Source: Henricia sp. BOLD:AAB3569 (lineage: Eukaryota > Echinodermata > Asteroidea > Spinulosida > Echinasteridae). From it: a DNA stretch of 64,000 nucleotides. Positions 57,301-60,213 of this stretch are shown here, one piece after another. Both the position numbers and the translations under genes were made by a program. A model generated the notes under the pieces. It was not told the DNA's origin and did not search any database. It was given only the letters and a program-made list of their open reading frames with translations. How positions within the stretch are numbered: position 1 is the stretch's first letter; each line of letters opens with the position of its first letter. The stretch covers positions 1 through 64,000 of the forward strand of contig JBBELK010000946.1 of the NCBI GenBank assembly GCA_037783545.1, in the 5' to 3' direction.

Positions 57301-57469
57301 TGGAGCTGCGTATTTCGTGGGACGAATTTGGCGCGCGCGCAATGCTGACGAGCCTCTGCATTTAAAGCCCATTGGTCCTTACCTGTCGATATTTGTTCTG
57401 GCTATCTAGCGCGCCCGATGACGTCATACATGCAAATACTAAGAGAATGCTGATGGTCTGGAACGCCAT
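1515..57469 (-). CDS. ADAMTSL4/THSD4-like: ADAMTS-like secreted matrix protein (ADAMTSL4/THSD4 type), 10 coding exons, 3' end outside window
   Basis: Joining 57469-57383, 49945-49812, 45701-45635, 45487-45388, 44108-43975, 18475-18274, 18060-17888, 17216-17073, 15206-14075 and 1644-1515 gives 767 codons plus 2 bases. There are no stops and every GT-AG phase agrees. Domains: signal peptide (about residues 1-20), TSR1 (42-99, WxxWxxW then six cysteines), ADAMTS cysteine-rich module (about 105-202, with CELNC and CGVCGG), spacer (about 203-325), low-complexity linker (about 326-705), TSR2 (708-767). No metalloprotease domain is present, which is what separates ADAMTSL proteins from ADAMTS enzymes. 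Known relatives bind fibrillin microfibrils and are secreted. The spacer motif ATGPTTED and the linker leading into a TECSASC repeat fit ADAMTSL4/THSD4 better than ADAMTSL1/3 or papilin. Family members continue with several more TSRs and a PLAC domain, which would lie left of position 1. The family call is strong; the ortholog call is tentative. Confidence 0.93.
3277..3323. repeat. Poly(C) microsatellite
   Basis: A nearly pure run of C with a few A interruptions. The proline-rich and glycine-rich ORFs over it are artefacts. Confidence 0.9.
3907..3972 (+). repeat. SINE/L2-type 3' tail
   Basis: Contains ggcgctatacaaaaccagct followed by attatttt. This is the 'GGCGCTATAnAA...ATT' ending found on many invertebrate SINEs and L2-clade LINEs. 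A second example is at 9880-9985. Confidence 0.5.
4400..4431. repeat. Poly(C) microsatellite
   Basis: A C homopolymer tract with one A near its end. Confidence 0.9.
4800..4967. mobile_element. Partial copy of the GGCCCAATTTCATA MITE family
   Basis: Shares gtgcttaagcagtgctatgaaatt and gcgcatgcttaa-type segments with the complete element at 5316-5568. It retains only one recognisable end (atgaaattgccccctgg-like), so it is a truncated sibling. Confidence 0.5.
5316..5568. mobile_element. MITE with GGCCCAATTTCATA ends and CAG target duplication
   Basis: The left end GGCCCAATTTCATAAAGCTG mirrors the right end CAGCTCTATGAAATTGGGCC. The flanks are CAG on both sides, a 3-bp duplication of the CWG type used by PIF/Harbinger elements. 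It is 253 bp with no coding capacity. Confidence 0.75.
5785..6232. mobile_element. MITE with GTTTACACTCG ends
   Basis: Left gtgtttacactcgaaccggt is mirrored at the right by cgaatcgagtgtaaacggg. The core holds further internal copies of gtttacac in both directions and a ccgggtctgatc palindrome. It is about 450 bp with no coding content. The target duplication is unclear, so the superfamily is not assigned. Confidence 0.65.
6360..7745 (+). repeat. Degenerate tandem repeat (about 120-150 bp unit) interrupted by a TTAA element
   Basis: The phrase ctttcagtaattgttaata followed by ctgc(t/c)tggttgattttggttt recurs, diverged, near 6370, 6490, 6650, 7400, 7530 and 7690. Units also share gtgtctcct and gataaagttcaggt. 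The series is split by an insertion at 6802-7384. Confidence 0.7.
6802..7384. mobile_element. TTAA-flanked non-autonomous transposon
   Basis: The left edge ttaaagggcccgtgac and right edge aagggtccctttaa mirror each other and share the TTAA. It is about 580 bp. A TTAA target is typical of piggyBac and Kolobok transposons. The 138-codon frame inside has no recognisable domain and is probably chance. Confidence 0.7.
8495..8845. mobile_element. Foldback element with arms of about 165 bp
   Basis: The left arm (taggaccaatccggtaacta..., gaacgaaaagtgcgcatcca, cccccttcgcata) is repeated inverted on the right (tgcgaagggggtg, ggatgggcacttttcgttc, gttaccggactggtctata). The loop is near 8660. The opposing ORFs are arm translations. 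Confidence 0.85.
9750..9985 (+). repeat. SINE/L2-type repeat with (ATT)n tail
   Basis: The 3' end reads tgtaaagcgcctagaggccc, then ggcgctatataag, then attattattat. This structure is shared by many deuterostome SINEs and L2-clade LINEs. The 5' limit is approximate. Confidence 0.6.
10499..11137. mobile_element. TTA-flanked MITE with GTTCCCATTGGACT ends
   Basis: Left cacgttcccattggactt is mirrored by agtccaatgggaacaccac on the right, with TTA directly outside both ends, as expected for PIF/Harbinger. Two more copies of (t/c)cccattggact lie inside at about 10925 and 11060, so the element is compound or has duplicated ends. It is 639 bp and GC-rich relative to its surroundings. Confidence 0.7.
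11411..11424. repeat. Poly(C) tract
   Basis: A C homopolymer in an otherwise ordinary intron region. Confidence 0.8.
12083..13096 (+). repeat. 23-bp minisatellite, about 44 copies
   Basis: The unit is GCACCTCATCTGCATAGTTC plus TGA or TGG. Four main variants alternate (ATAGTTCTGAG, ATAGTTCTGGG, ATGGTTTTGGG, ATGGTTCTGGG), which suggests higher-order duplication of multi-unit blocks. Because 23 is not a multiple of three, the array translates as the same peptide in all three frames. The ORFs reading TSSAWFWAPHLHGFGHLIC are artefacts of this. Confidence 0.95.
13585..13833. mobile_element. MITE with GACCTTTATCACGGCGC ends
   Basis: Left gacctttatcacggcgcgtc with catctttgtcttgttctcc is mirrored by ggagaaaaaggaagatgg and gcgccgtgataaaggtc on the right. 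It is 249 bp with arms of about 38 bp and no coding content. Confidence 0.8.
14075..15206 (-). CDS. Exon 9: giant low-complexity linker exon and first part of TSR2
   Basis: This single 1132 nt exon encodes residues 348-724 plus one base. After a short start with VSGGVSLSTFLSAG, residues about 371-570 are rich in Gln, Ser, Gly and Asp with YPPQ repeats. Residues about 573-662 are built from N/P/Y units such as NPYPNRNTYPNQNP. It ends with an acidic patch and YGWIDMGMTECSASCAGG, the start of TSR2, with CSASC fitting the O-fucosylation consensus. The acceptor is ttgtcccctag at 15207 and the donor is gtaaga at 14074. Linkers are variable in this family, but one this long and repetitive is unusual. 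The long frames on the opposite strand and in other phases are shadows. Confidence 0.93.
15235..15560 (-). repeat. tRNA-derived SINE
   Basis: On the minus strand a box A-like tggtcgagtagttaaaa and a box B-like gtgttcaagtcacacc are spaced as in a tRNA. The plus strand continues with gcccttgagcaaggcgcttg and cagatgggatgtaaa, phrases common in deuterostome SINE bodies. Orientation and the far end are approximate. Confidence 0.55.
15857..16056. mobile_element. TA-flanked MITE (Tc1/mariner-like)
   Basis: The left end CACTACTCACAATAAGTTAG and the inverted right end CACTATGCACAATAAGTTAG differ at two positions, both continue GGGATAT, and both are flanked by TA. The 200 bp length and TA target duplication fit a non-autonomous Tc1/mariner relative. 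Confidence 0.85.
16540..16880. repeat. Dispersed repeat, copy 1 (other copy 40822-41200, inverted)
   Basis: Ends in gtggagaacacta and contains gcccggacaaaaat, atttcaaaattaggtgtaaa and a gcatgcatctgaacagcgcc block. All of these recur inverted at 40822-41200. The ends (agtgttctccact) look like short inverted repeats, so a DNA transposon origin is likely. Confidence 0.65.
17073..17216 (-). CDS. Exon 8: end of spacer and start of linker
   Basis: This 144 nt exon encodes residues 300-347. It begins LIKQQTNPGIAYEYSVPLPN, which matches the QxxNPGVxYEY end of the ADAMTSL spacer. It then turns into an acidic and proline-rich linker with a run of four glutamates and PPAAPGRP. The acceptor is tgtaacag at 17217 and the donor is gtagtt at 17072. 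Both ends are phase 0. Confidence 0.92.
17217..17887 (-). other. Intron 7
   Basis: A 671-base intron. More than half is a TTAA MITE (17299-17652), followed by a C-rich stretch (about 17685-17850). Confidence 0.85.
17299..17652. mobile_element. TTAA MITE family A, copy 1
   Basis: Ends ttaaaggagcgtgtcc and gaacacgcttctttaa, flanked by TTAA. The interior (ttttgataccat, aagcagtgcagtaattacac, tttgcttccacatccaaatt, cctgttttcttcccat) is shared with copies at 19151-19407 and 38161-38488. Confidence 0.85.
17888..18060 (-). CDS. Exon 7: spacer domain
   Basis: This 173 nt exon completes Ala242 and encodes residues 243-299. It contains NMDWKIDRPGNFSIAGTFFI and LLATGPTTEDLNLI, the ADAMTS spacer core; family members have NGNWAID, then PG, then GGT, then AEGPT here. 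NFS at residue 263 is a potential N-glycosylation site. The acceptor is caccacag at 18061 and the donor is gtgagt at 17887, phase 0. Confidence 0.93.
18274..18475 (-). CDS. Exon 6: end of cysteine-rich module, start of spacer
   Basis: This 202 nt exon encodes residues 175-241. It reads TIGCDGILGSGLKLDKCGVC and then GGSNTQC, the invariant GCDxxLGS...DxCGVCGG block of the family, then the spacer strand HGYRKMITIPTGAMFINITE with an N-glycosylation sequon at Asn230. The acceptor is ttgtgcag at 18476 and the donor is gtaaga at 18273, phase 1. A 25.5 kb intron separates it from exon 5. Confidence 0.95.
18594..18809. mobile_element. Tc1-like MITE
   Basis: The ends CAGTTGAAGTCAGAAGTATA and TATACTTCTGACTTCAACTG are perfect inverted repeats flanked by TA. 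They closely resemble the CAGTTGAAGTCGGAAGTTTA end known from fish Tc1 elements such as Sleeping Beauty. It is 216 bp with no transposase. Confidence 0.92.
19046..19570 (+). repeat. Purine (G/A) tract split by a MITE
   Basis: G/A-rich microsatellite blocks at about 19056-19150 and 19417-19560 flank TTAA MITE family A copy 2. The long opposing ORFs are low-complexity artefacts. Confidence 0.8.
19151..19407. mobile_element. TTAA MITE family A, copy 2 (right end lost)
   Basis: Begins ttaaaagagcatgtcc and shares the interior of copy 1. It stops at gaacacgc, where purine repeat resumes, so the last part of the right end including TTAA is missing. Confidence 0.8.
20140..20290 (+). repeat. Dispersed repeat, copy 1 (other copy 44130-44260)
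   Basis: Shares atcatgtttcc.aaccaaattta, gcattatcatgt and tggtatttatac with 44130-44260 in the same orientation. The family is unidentified. Confidence 0.6.
21642..21945. mobile_element. TTA-flanked MITE with long inverted ends
   Basis: The left end aggggcgttcacactatcgc and right end gcgatagtgtgaacgcgcct mirror each other for about 32 bases through cggaaaaatcacact. TTA lies outside both ends, consistent with PIF/Harbinger. It is 304 bp. Confidence 0.88.
22310..22620 (+). repeat. Dispersed repeat, copy 1 (other copy 44575-44760)
   Basis: Shares ccatgcacggacaccca, ggatttgcctttttatgatc, aaaatgtcat(a/g)attt and ggtaatcttt with 44575-44760 in the same orientation. Confidence 0.65.
22741..23062 (+). 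repeat. GC-rich minisatellite of TGCGCGCTCTC units
   Basis: About 30 degenerate copies of a 10-12 bp unit such as ctgcgcgctctc, with gcgctctccctgcgc blocks of about 21 bp in the middle. Long frames on both strands (Arg/Ala/Ser/Glu-rich) come from the repeat and are not genes. Confidence 0.9.
24712..24779 (+). repeat. 16-bp tandem repeat, four copies
   Basis: ACAATGTTAACTTGGG repeats four times without change, then breaks at acaatggtg. Perfect copies suggest recent expansion. Confidence 0.95.
25126..25560 (+). repeat. Degenerate tandem repeat with TCATGTGACA motif
   Basis: Three to four diverged units share gatcacaacccta(gctagctctt), ttagtcatgtgaca and ttctaaac(a/g)t. A poly(G) tract lies inside at about 25337. 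Confidence 0.65.
25755..26055 (+). repeat. Dispersed repeat family B, copy 1
   Basis: Shares gtggtgtttgttaccattgc, tttttcttgtcaactc and the end acaacggg(c)cctttaa with an inverted copy at 49040-49270, and in part with 37120-37655. The ttaaagg end suggests a TTAA transposon. Confidence 0.65.
26256..26511. mobile_element. Foldback element with arms of about 80 bp
   Basis: Left cttacactcctttcgcagtg, tttgtccacactcaaccact and gaaatcctgc are mirrored by gcaggatttc, agtggttgggtgtggacaaa and gcgaaaagaggtgtag. It is 256 bp with no coding content. Confidence 0.88.
28095..28116. repeat. Poly(G) tract
   Basis: A G homopolymer with one A early in the run. Confidence 0.85.
28125..28400 (-). repeat. CCCGGGGCGAG-type repeat, copy 1 (related to 36345-36705)
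   Basis: Contains cccggggcgagtttaaccct, ggtagtgtaaaaagg and cagggttgaactcgg, the same words as the copy at 36345-36705 (cccggggcgaactcaaccct, cactaccg). Related weaker blocks lie at 29845-30040 and 40605-40680. Probably MITE remnants. Confidence 0.55.
29150..29410 (+). repeat. Dispersed repeat family C, copy 1
   Basis: Shares tatccacttgacca, gagagaatggcat(a/g)aagcaacc, agactgt and gcaa(t/g)gttacatg with 59495-59705 in the same orientation. A shorter inverted piece is at 61215-61350. Confidence 0.7.
30549..31230. repeat. 82-bp tandem array, left arm of the CCAAT element
   Basis: The phrase aaccaatcctttaaccaata followed by cattggtcaat recurs every 82 bases (30631, 30713, 30795, 30877 and onward). 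Each unit is itself quasi-palindromic through ACCAAT/ATTGGT pairs. Units become irregular beyond about 31220. Confidence 0.92.
32783..33794 (+). pseudogene. Exon-like remnants of a small gene inside the CCAAT element
   Basis: An acceptor (cgtcttgtag) at 32782 precedes an exon with ATG 32802, reading MEQNDDAEEDMDADYSLFP, ending 32859 at a gttagt donor. A second exon-like block 33234-33343 (acceptor ttctctgcag, donor gtaatt) and a third from 33660 (acceptor cttttcag), beginning RGADFAAYIQVRDEECRNRE and reaching a stop at 33792, are in compatible phase. The middle block has two in-frame stops in that phase. A cryptic acceptor at 33311 would avoid them but has a poor pyrimidine tract. A possible 5' UTR exon ends at ttttcag/gtagga near 32043. 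No known domain is recognised. It looks like a decayed element-borne or captured gene. Confidence 0.4.
34460..34870. repeat. 52-bp tandem array, right arm of the CCAAT element
   Basis: The phrase accaatatggattggttaaa followed by taaacaaccaaga(c)atgttgg recurs every 52 bases (for example 34514, 34566, 34618). Units are more alike than in the left array, suggesting later expansion or homogenisation. Confidence 0.92.
35309..35440 (-). CDS. Candidate alternative first coding exon with signal peptide
   Basis: The minus strand from ATG 35440 encodes 44 residues, starting MTKWMHLAIPVLSLMCLWMV, a strong signal peptide with likely cleavage after EVSA, then a basic Q/R-rich tail ending TSNTPQT. It stops exactly at ACG followed by gtaagc at 35308, phase 0. 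Exon 6 accepts phase 0 (from exon 5), so splicing here would give a secreted short form lacking TSR1 and the first half of the cysteine-rich module. An in-frame upstream ATG at 35464 would add eight residues. Vertebrate THSD4 is known to have long and short products, which makes this plausible. The alternative is the first exon of a small nested gene whose other exons I cannot see. Confidence 0.6.
35584..35593 (-). promoter_or_regulatory. TATA-like box upstream of the alternative first exon
   Basis: The minus strand reads cataaaaaag about 145 bases upstream of ATG 35440. This is a weak TATA-type match in a position suitable for a short 5' UTR. Without transcript data it is only suggestive. 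Confidence 0.2.
36345..36705 (+). repeat. CCCGGGGCGAG-type repeat, copy 2
   Basis: Contains repeated ttcaacccggggcgag and caaccc.gggc words plus ttcacact / cacactaccg. Several internal copies of tcaacccggg occur in tandem at 36600-36680. Likely a MITE remnant related to 28125-28400. Confidence 0.55.
36941..37019. mobile_element. TTAA MITE family D, short copy
   Basis: TTAAAGGCACAGGCTCGTCA on the left and tgacgagcctgtgccttTAA on the right enclose a shortened core lacking most of the right arm. The right TTAA (37016-37019) doubles as the start of the next repeat. Confidence 0.85.
37016..37655 (+). repeat. TTAA-abutting repeat related to family B
   Basis: Begins ttaaaggcaaagtaagct directly at the TTAA that ends the family D MITE. 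It contains gtgatgtttgttaccattgc and tttttccttgtcaact, as in 25755-26055, with extra GC-rich sequence inserted at about 37370-37560. Confidence 0.5.
38161..38488. mobile_element. TTAA MITE family A, copy 3
   Basis: The right end gaacacgctcctttaa is complete. The left end (ttaccagagcgtgtcc) is slightly diverged. The interior matches copies 1 and 2. Confidence 0.85.
40680..40830 (+). repeat. C/T-rich low-complexity tract
   Basis: Runs of ccctccc, tgtccc and catcccacc. The ORF here is compositional. Confidence 0.7.
40822..41200. repeat. Dispersed repeat, copy 2 (inverse of 16540-16880)
   Basis: Bounded by agtgttctccact and agtggagaaca. The interior is homologous to the inverted copy in intron 8. 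Confidence 0.65.
42185..42300 (-). repeat. tRNA-like SINE fragment
   Basis: On the minus strand a box A-like tggtgtagtgggt and a box B-like gggtttgagtccca are followed by tgtgtctgtgtccctgggca. Same family layout as 59703-59950. Confidence 0.6.
43639..43654. repeat. Poly(G) tract
   Basis: A G homopolymer close to a further G-rich stretch. Confidence 0.85.
43975..44108 (-). CDS. Exon 5: ADAMTS cysteine-rich module
   Basis: This 134 nt exon completes Glu130 and encodes residues 131-174. It contains LCELNCKG, VVDGTPC and ICVDGMCK, the conserved order of the ADAMTS cysteine-rich region. The acceptor is gtttgcag at 44109. The donor is gtaagt at 43974, phase 0. This phase matters because the alternative first exon at 35309-35440 ends in the same phase and can substitute for exons 1-5. 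Confidence 0.95.
44130..44260 (+). repeat. Dispersed repeat, copy 2 (other copy 20140-20290)
   Basis: Shares atcatgtttcctaaccaaat and caattatcatgt-type phrases with copy 1. It begins only about 20 bases into the intron from exon 5. Confidence 0.6.
44575..44760 (+). repeat. Dispersed repeat, copy 2 (other copy 22310-22620)
   Basis: Shares accatgcacggacaccca and ggatttgcctttttatgatc with copy 1. Confidence 0.65.
45388..45487 (-). CDS. Exon 4: TSR1 end and start of cysteine-rich module
   Basis: This 100 nt exon encodes residues 97-129 plus one base of Glu130. It begins with LCPTNKDFRQEQC, the last TSR1 cysteine followed by the FRxxQC hallmark seen at this position in ADAMTS and ADAMTSL proteins, then VPFMGKLYQW. 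The acceptor is cccaaag at 45488 and the donor is gtgggt at 45387. Intron 3, which separates it from exon 3, is only 147 bases. Confidence 0.92.
45635..45701 (-). CDS. Exon 3: second half of TSR1
   Basis: This 67 nt exon completes Gly74 and encodes residues 75-96, including THCVGLYKQYKLCNSE, the end of the TSR with its fourth and fifth cysteines. The acceptor is tcgcag at 45702 and the donor is gtaagc at 45634, phase 0. It is too short to stand out as an ORF. It was found by following the TSR cysteine spacing from exon 2 into exon 4. Confidence 0.9.
46575..46624. repeat. Near-perfect hairpin, 20-bp stem and 9-base loop
   Basis: CTGAAGCACGCACCAATTTG, loop agcttatcg, then the inverse arm CAAATTGGTGGCGTGCTTCA ending in G. 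One extra G in the right arm is the only imperfection. It adjoins the larger foldback at 46634. Confidence 0.9.
46634..47043. mobile_element. Large foldback element, arms of about 150 bp
   Basis: Left gcaagttcgatcaagcaact, atagttaactagactaacct, acccccggggcttggttcct and aacgacgcagcgttcg recur inverted on the right. An internal second copy of the gcaagttcgggcgggcga start lies near the centre at 46772, so the centre is itself duplicated. No coding content. Confidence 0.9.
47590..47733. mobile_element. Short MITE with TATAGACCGTATCGAA ends
   Basis: Left tatagaccgtatcgaatagc and right gctgttcgatatggtctata are inverted, with ccatcttgtac / ctacaagatg inside. It is 144 bp. Confidence 0.8.
48371..48390. 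repeat. Poly(C) tract
   Basis: A C homopolymer; the opposing glycine run in an ORF is an artefact. Confidence 0.85.
49040..49270 (-). repeat. Dispersed repeat family B, copy 2 (inverted)
   Basis: Shares ttaaaggtccgttgta, caagaaaaacgtattcaaag and ggtaacaaacaccacatgaa with the inverse of 25755-26055. Confidence 0.7.
49563..49800 (-). pseudogene. Two decayed tandem copies of the 3' part of the TSR1 exon
   Basis: Blocks starting at about 49563 and 49681 repeat the segment that begins at 49801 in the real exon 2, with spacing of about 118-120 bases. Each copy keeps the region for NWGS...RTCGGGVAA, the ATGAGGAGCAGAGGGG stretch and a donor-like ggtaaag. Neither carries the acceptor half of the exon. 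Both have changed length in the middle (an AGTATA-type insertion), so the reading frame no longer runs through, and conserved Trp/Cys codons are lost. They cannot be included by simple read-through, because the real exon meets TAA two bases after its donor position. Confidence 0.85.
49812..49945 (-). CDS. Exon 2: first half of TSR1
   Basis: This 134 nt exon encodes residues 30-73 plus two bases of Gly74. It holds WANWGSWSACSRTCGGG, the canonical start of a thrombospondin type 1 repeat. The WxxWxxW array is a known C-mannosylation pattern, and CSRTC fits the CxxS/TC O-fucosylation consensus. The acceptor is ctcttacag at 49946 and the donor is gtaagg at 49811. A dibasic RR opens the exon just after the signal-peptide exon. 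Two decayed tandem copies of its 3' part follow immediately in intron 2. Confidence 0.93.
50430..50567. mobile_element. TTAA MITE family D, full-length copy 1
   Basis: Left ttaaaggcacaggctcgtca, gcaatgcgcgc and cgaaatacgcagct are mirrored by agctgcgtatttcgtgg, gcgcgcgcattgc and tgacgagcctgtgcctt. The arms pair nearly end to end. The right TTAA has been lost. Confidence 0.9.
52434..53308. mobile_element. 875-bp TIR element with GGGGTCGATTTCACTAA ends
   Basis: Left ggggtcgatttcactaaact and right gttagtgaaatcgacccc are inverted. Subterminal regions on both sides are rich in tcgta(a/g) and gcgatg words. Short frames inside show no domain. The flanks do not give a clear target duplication. Confidence 0.8.
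57225..57365. mobile_element. TTAA MITE family D, full-length copy 2, beside the exon 1 donor
   Basis: TTAAAGGCACAGGCTCGTCA on the left, tgacgagcctctgcatTTAA on the right, with arms pairing through gcgcgcgccaaattcgt. TTAA is present on both sides. The right end is 17 bases from the GT of exon 1. Confidence 0.92.
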
Positions 57470-57509
57470 GATCTTCGTCCTGGACAGCTAAAGACACGCT
57501 GTGCATAAT
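57383..57509 (-). CDS. Exon 1: 5' UTR end, start codon and signal peptide
   Basis: The ATG is at 57469. The exon encodes 29 residues: MAFQTISILLVFACMTSSGA then LDSQNKYRQ, a typical signal peptide with likely cleavage near SSGA/LD. It ends in CGACAG followed by gtaagg, phase 0. Upstream, the minus strand reads a pyrimidine-rich stretch ending tttccag at 57510, so 57470-57509 is 5' UTR behind an acceptor and at least one non-coding exon must lie further upstream. The start was chosen because it is the only ATG that gives an N-terminal hydrophobic segment continuing into the phase of exon 2. A TTAA-flanked MITE ends 17 bases past the donor. Confidence 0.88.
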
Positions 57510-59494
57510 CTGGAAATTGAAACATGAAAAGCCATTCCATTAAATGTCCTAAACGATGGATCGGTGATCATGGTGAGCATGTGTATAGGTGTCTTATACC
57601 AGTGACAGGCAGTGTTTCAACCTTTTGATGTCATGTTACAAAGTCAAGGCCAACAGCGACACACTGGTTCATCTATTCTCAATTAATAACGACATGTTAG
57701 GTTTAATCTGCCGCGTAGAGAGACGACCCAGCTTTGATATGGGATGTGACGTGGGTATTTTATTGAAGGCCCATCTCGTCGTCAGAATGTGACAGGCGTT
57801 AATGGAACGCGCACCATCAGACATGAGGCATGTTTTGGCGAGCAATATTAAAATCAATTTTGGTTGTTGGCGACCCGATCTTACCATTGGTTGAATCAGT
57901 GATGACGTCATCTCAAAAATAGGCCCAGCCATCGTCAAAAGACAAAATCACAGTGGGCAAAACTGTGGCAACGTATGATTTGAATGTGGCATTATATTTT
58001 GAACCAAACTTCCCACGTTTCCCACAGCTTGACCCTCTCAGGGATTACAATTTTAGCTGAGCACAAGTATTTTCTAAAAAACTCCATGAAATTTGGCCCA
58101 GATTAGGATAATGTCCAACTGCTTTCGTAATTATATGCATTCCATATAATGTGGTCCGATCTGATTCACGTGACACCATCTTAAGCTGGTGTTATTTCAC
58201 TCAGTTGCGCATGCTGTTATATATGAATGAGAAATATCTGAATCCAAAATGTATAACGTCACTGTCGCGCTGCAAATGGGCCAAACTTGCAGCGTGAGAT
58301 GTTTGTTTATCCTTCAGAATCGCACGGACTAATCTGGCTTGCAAGAAGCAACCATCTGCTTAATAATGAGTTCTGCAGGTTGTCCGTGATCTAGAATTCC
58401 AGAGGAATTCTGCTTGAGGGAGAATCGGAACGTCTCAGGCCAAGTTGACTGTCGGAGTAGCACGTGAGAAGGGACAAACTTCCAGCTTATGTGTCGATTC
58501 AACTGATCTTCTGTCTGTCAAAACCTGACAAGTGTTGCGAGACAGAGTTTCTCAAAAAATATCAACTCTGGCCACGTGGGAGTTGCAGTTTGTCCCAGTA
58601 CAAATCCCCTTTAGACAAAAGATTCTCTGCGGAGGAAGGTTACCGGAGGTCGCGGTAACTTTCCTTGAAGCAGCGGGAAAAGGTTTACTTCAATCGCTGC
58701 TTTTAGGTGTCTTAATCGTTTCATTTACATTTTTTTTCTGCTGCTATAAAAAGACGACGTATACTGTTTTGTTCAGTGCGTAATTGGAGGCTTAAAGTAC
58801 TTCACGAGTTGACAAGAAAAAGAAGCAAAAACGACTAAAAGTATTGACAGCAGCAATGGTTCCTGAAAATATTCCTATTTTCAATCAAGTAGCCTACATT
58901 GTAATCTGTCTTTAAGGCTCTGACAATTTAGCATTTCTTATCAAGAAGAAATATCAGCCTGTTTAAATTACTCGATTCCCGGCTCCAGTATATACACACA
59001 TTATACCAAAGCAAGAAGCATTTCCTACACTTGCAGGTAGGATATGCCACTCGCCGTGGAAATGTGTAGTAATTGTGACAAAGTGTCTTGCTTAGGGTAA
59101 CACGCGATTCACCATGCCGAGTCTTTAAGTCCTATACAAGATACGGAAACACGACATCCGGCGCCTACGGTGTCACCACATGGCGGGTGACGCATGAAAT
59201 GTCACCCTGAACACCTTCAAGACGTATCTACCAAAGGAGCAATCCATCAACCAGAAAGGGTCCTTGTCGTTTTATTGAATTAGGGTTACGGACAAGATAG
59301 GCCTACGACTTTACGATCATTTCTGTGATTGCTTGGATTGTAAACTTGTAAATAATCGACGGACTCATGCACACCAACTCCTGTACGCAGGAAATGATCA
59401 ATTCAAATGGTCAAAAGTTGCAATGCTGAAGTTATTGTCCACCGGCCACCTATAGGAGTTTAAACTCAAACCCATATTTAGCTAGACCCGACAG

Positions 59495-59705
59495 ATTAAC
59501 TTGAGTATCCACTTGACCACAATACATTTTTGTTGCTATGTGGTGCTCGCGGCAGGTGTGAAGTATTTCAACAACATTGTACCGTGTTCACCGGAAAGGA
59601 GAGAATGGCATGAAGCAACCAGACTGTTAATTGCTAAACTGCATCTCATTTGAATGTGAACGATTCGGGGTACCACCCATAGAGCAAGGTTACATGAAAT
59701 ATGTT
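59495..59705 (+). repeat. Dispersed repeat family C, copy 2
   Basis: Same phrases as 29150-29410 (tatccacttgaccac, gagagaatggcatgaagcaa). It directly adjoins the SINE at 59703. Confidence 0.7.
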
Positions 59706-59950
59706 AATTGGAGAGCACGCGTGGTCTAGTGGGTGTACAGCCGTGCTCGTGATTAAATGGTTATGGGTTCGAGCCCCACTTGTGCCACCGTGTTTATGTT
59801 CGTGGGCAAGACACTTGCCCCATCAACCCACGCGATATATGGGGTGATCTGTTAGGGTGAAATGCCACAATCTAACTGCTGATAGGGTTGTGTGCCTTGG
59901 CCAGGTAGCTACCTTGAAGCGAAATGGTTCTGGTGATTTCCTGATGGCCA
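59703..59950 (+). repeat. tRNA-derived SINE
   Basis: Box A-like gtggtctagtgggtgta, box B-like gggttcgagcccca, then the body gggcaagacacttgcccc. Box spacing is right for a pol III promoter. The ORF beginning at 59857 is its tail and flank. Confidence 0.7.
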
Positions 59951-60153
59951 CATCGCCGGATATGTGCACTACTTATTGCGAAAAGGCTTATTCTGTGCAT
60001 ATTACCGTTCTTGGGGTAAAACTGAGTGCGTTTTATTTCTCACAACACTCCCGGTATCACATGTCGAGAATACACATAATCCTTTAATCTGTTTTAATTC
60101 AATTTCCTGCTGTATTTAGCCACAATCTCACCCTATAACTTGGCACTGTGTTG

Positions 60154-60213
60154 AGCGATACTGCAGCGATACTGCAGCGATACTGCAGCGATACTGCAGC
60201 GATACTGCAGCGT
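60154..60213 (+). repeat. 11-bp tandem repeat, about five copies
   Basis: GCGATACTGCA repeats perfectly about five times, then ends at gcgtgcgg. Confidence 0.95.

Larger units (their letters stand above)
49946..57382 (-). other. Intron 1 (7.4 kb)
   Basis: Between the signal-peptide exon and TSR1. It holds two family D MITEs (50430-50567, 57225-57365), a larger TIR element (52434-53308) and an A-rich (GAAAAA)n patch at 55312-55342. The rest (50570-52430, 53310-55300, 55350-57220) shows no recognisable feature, and no extra exon that fits the phase was found. Confidence 0.8.
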
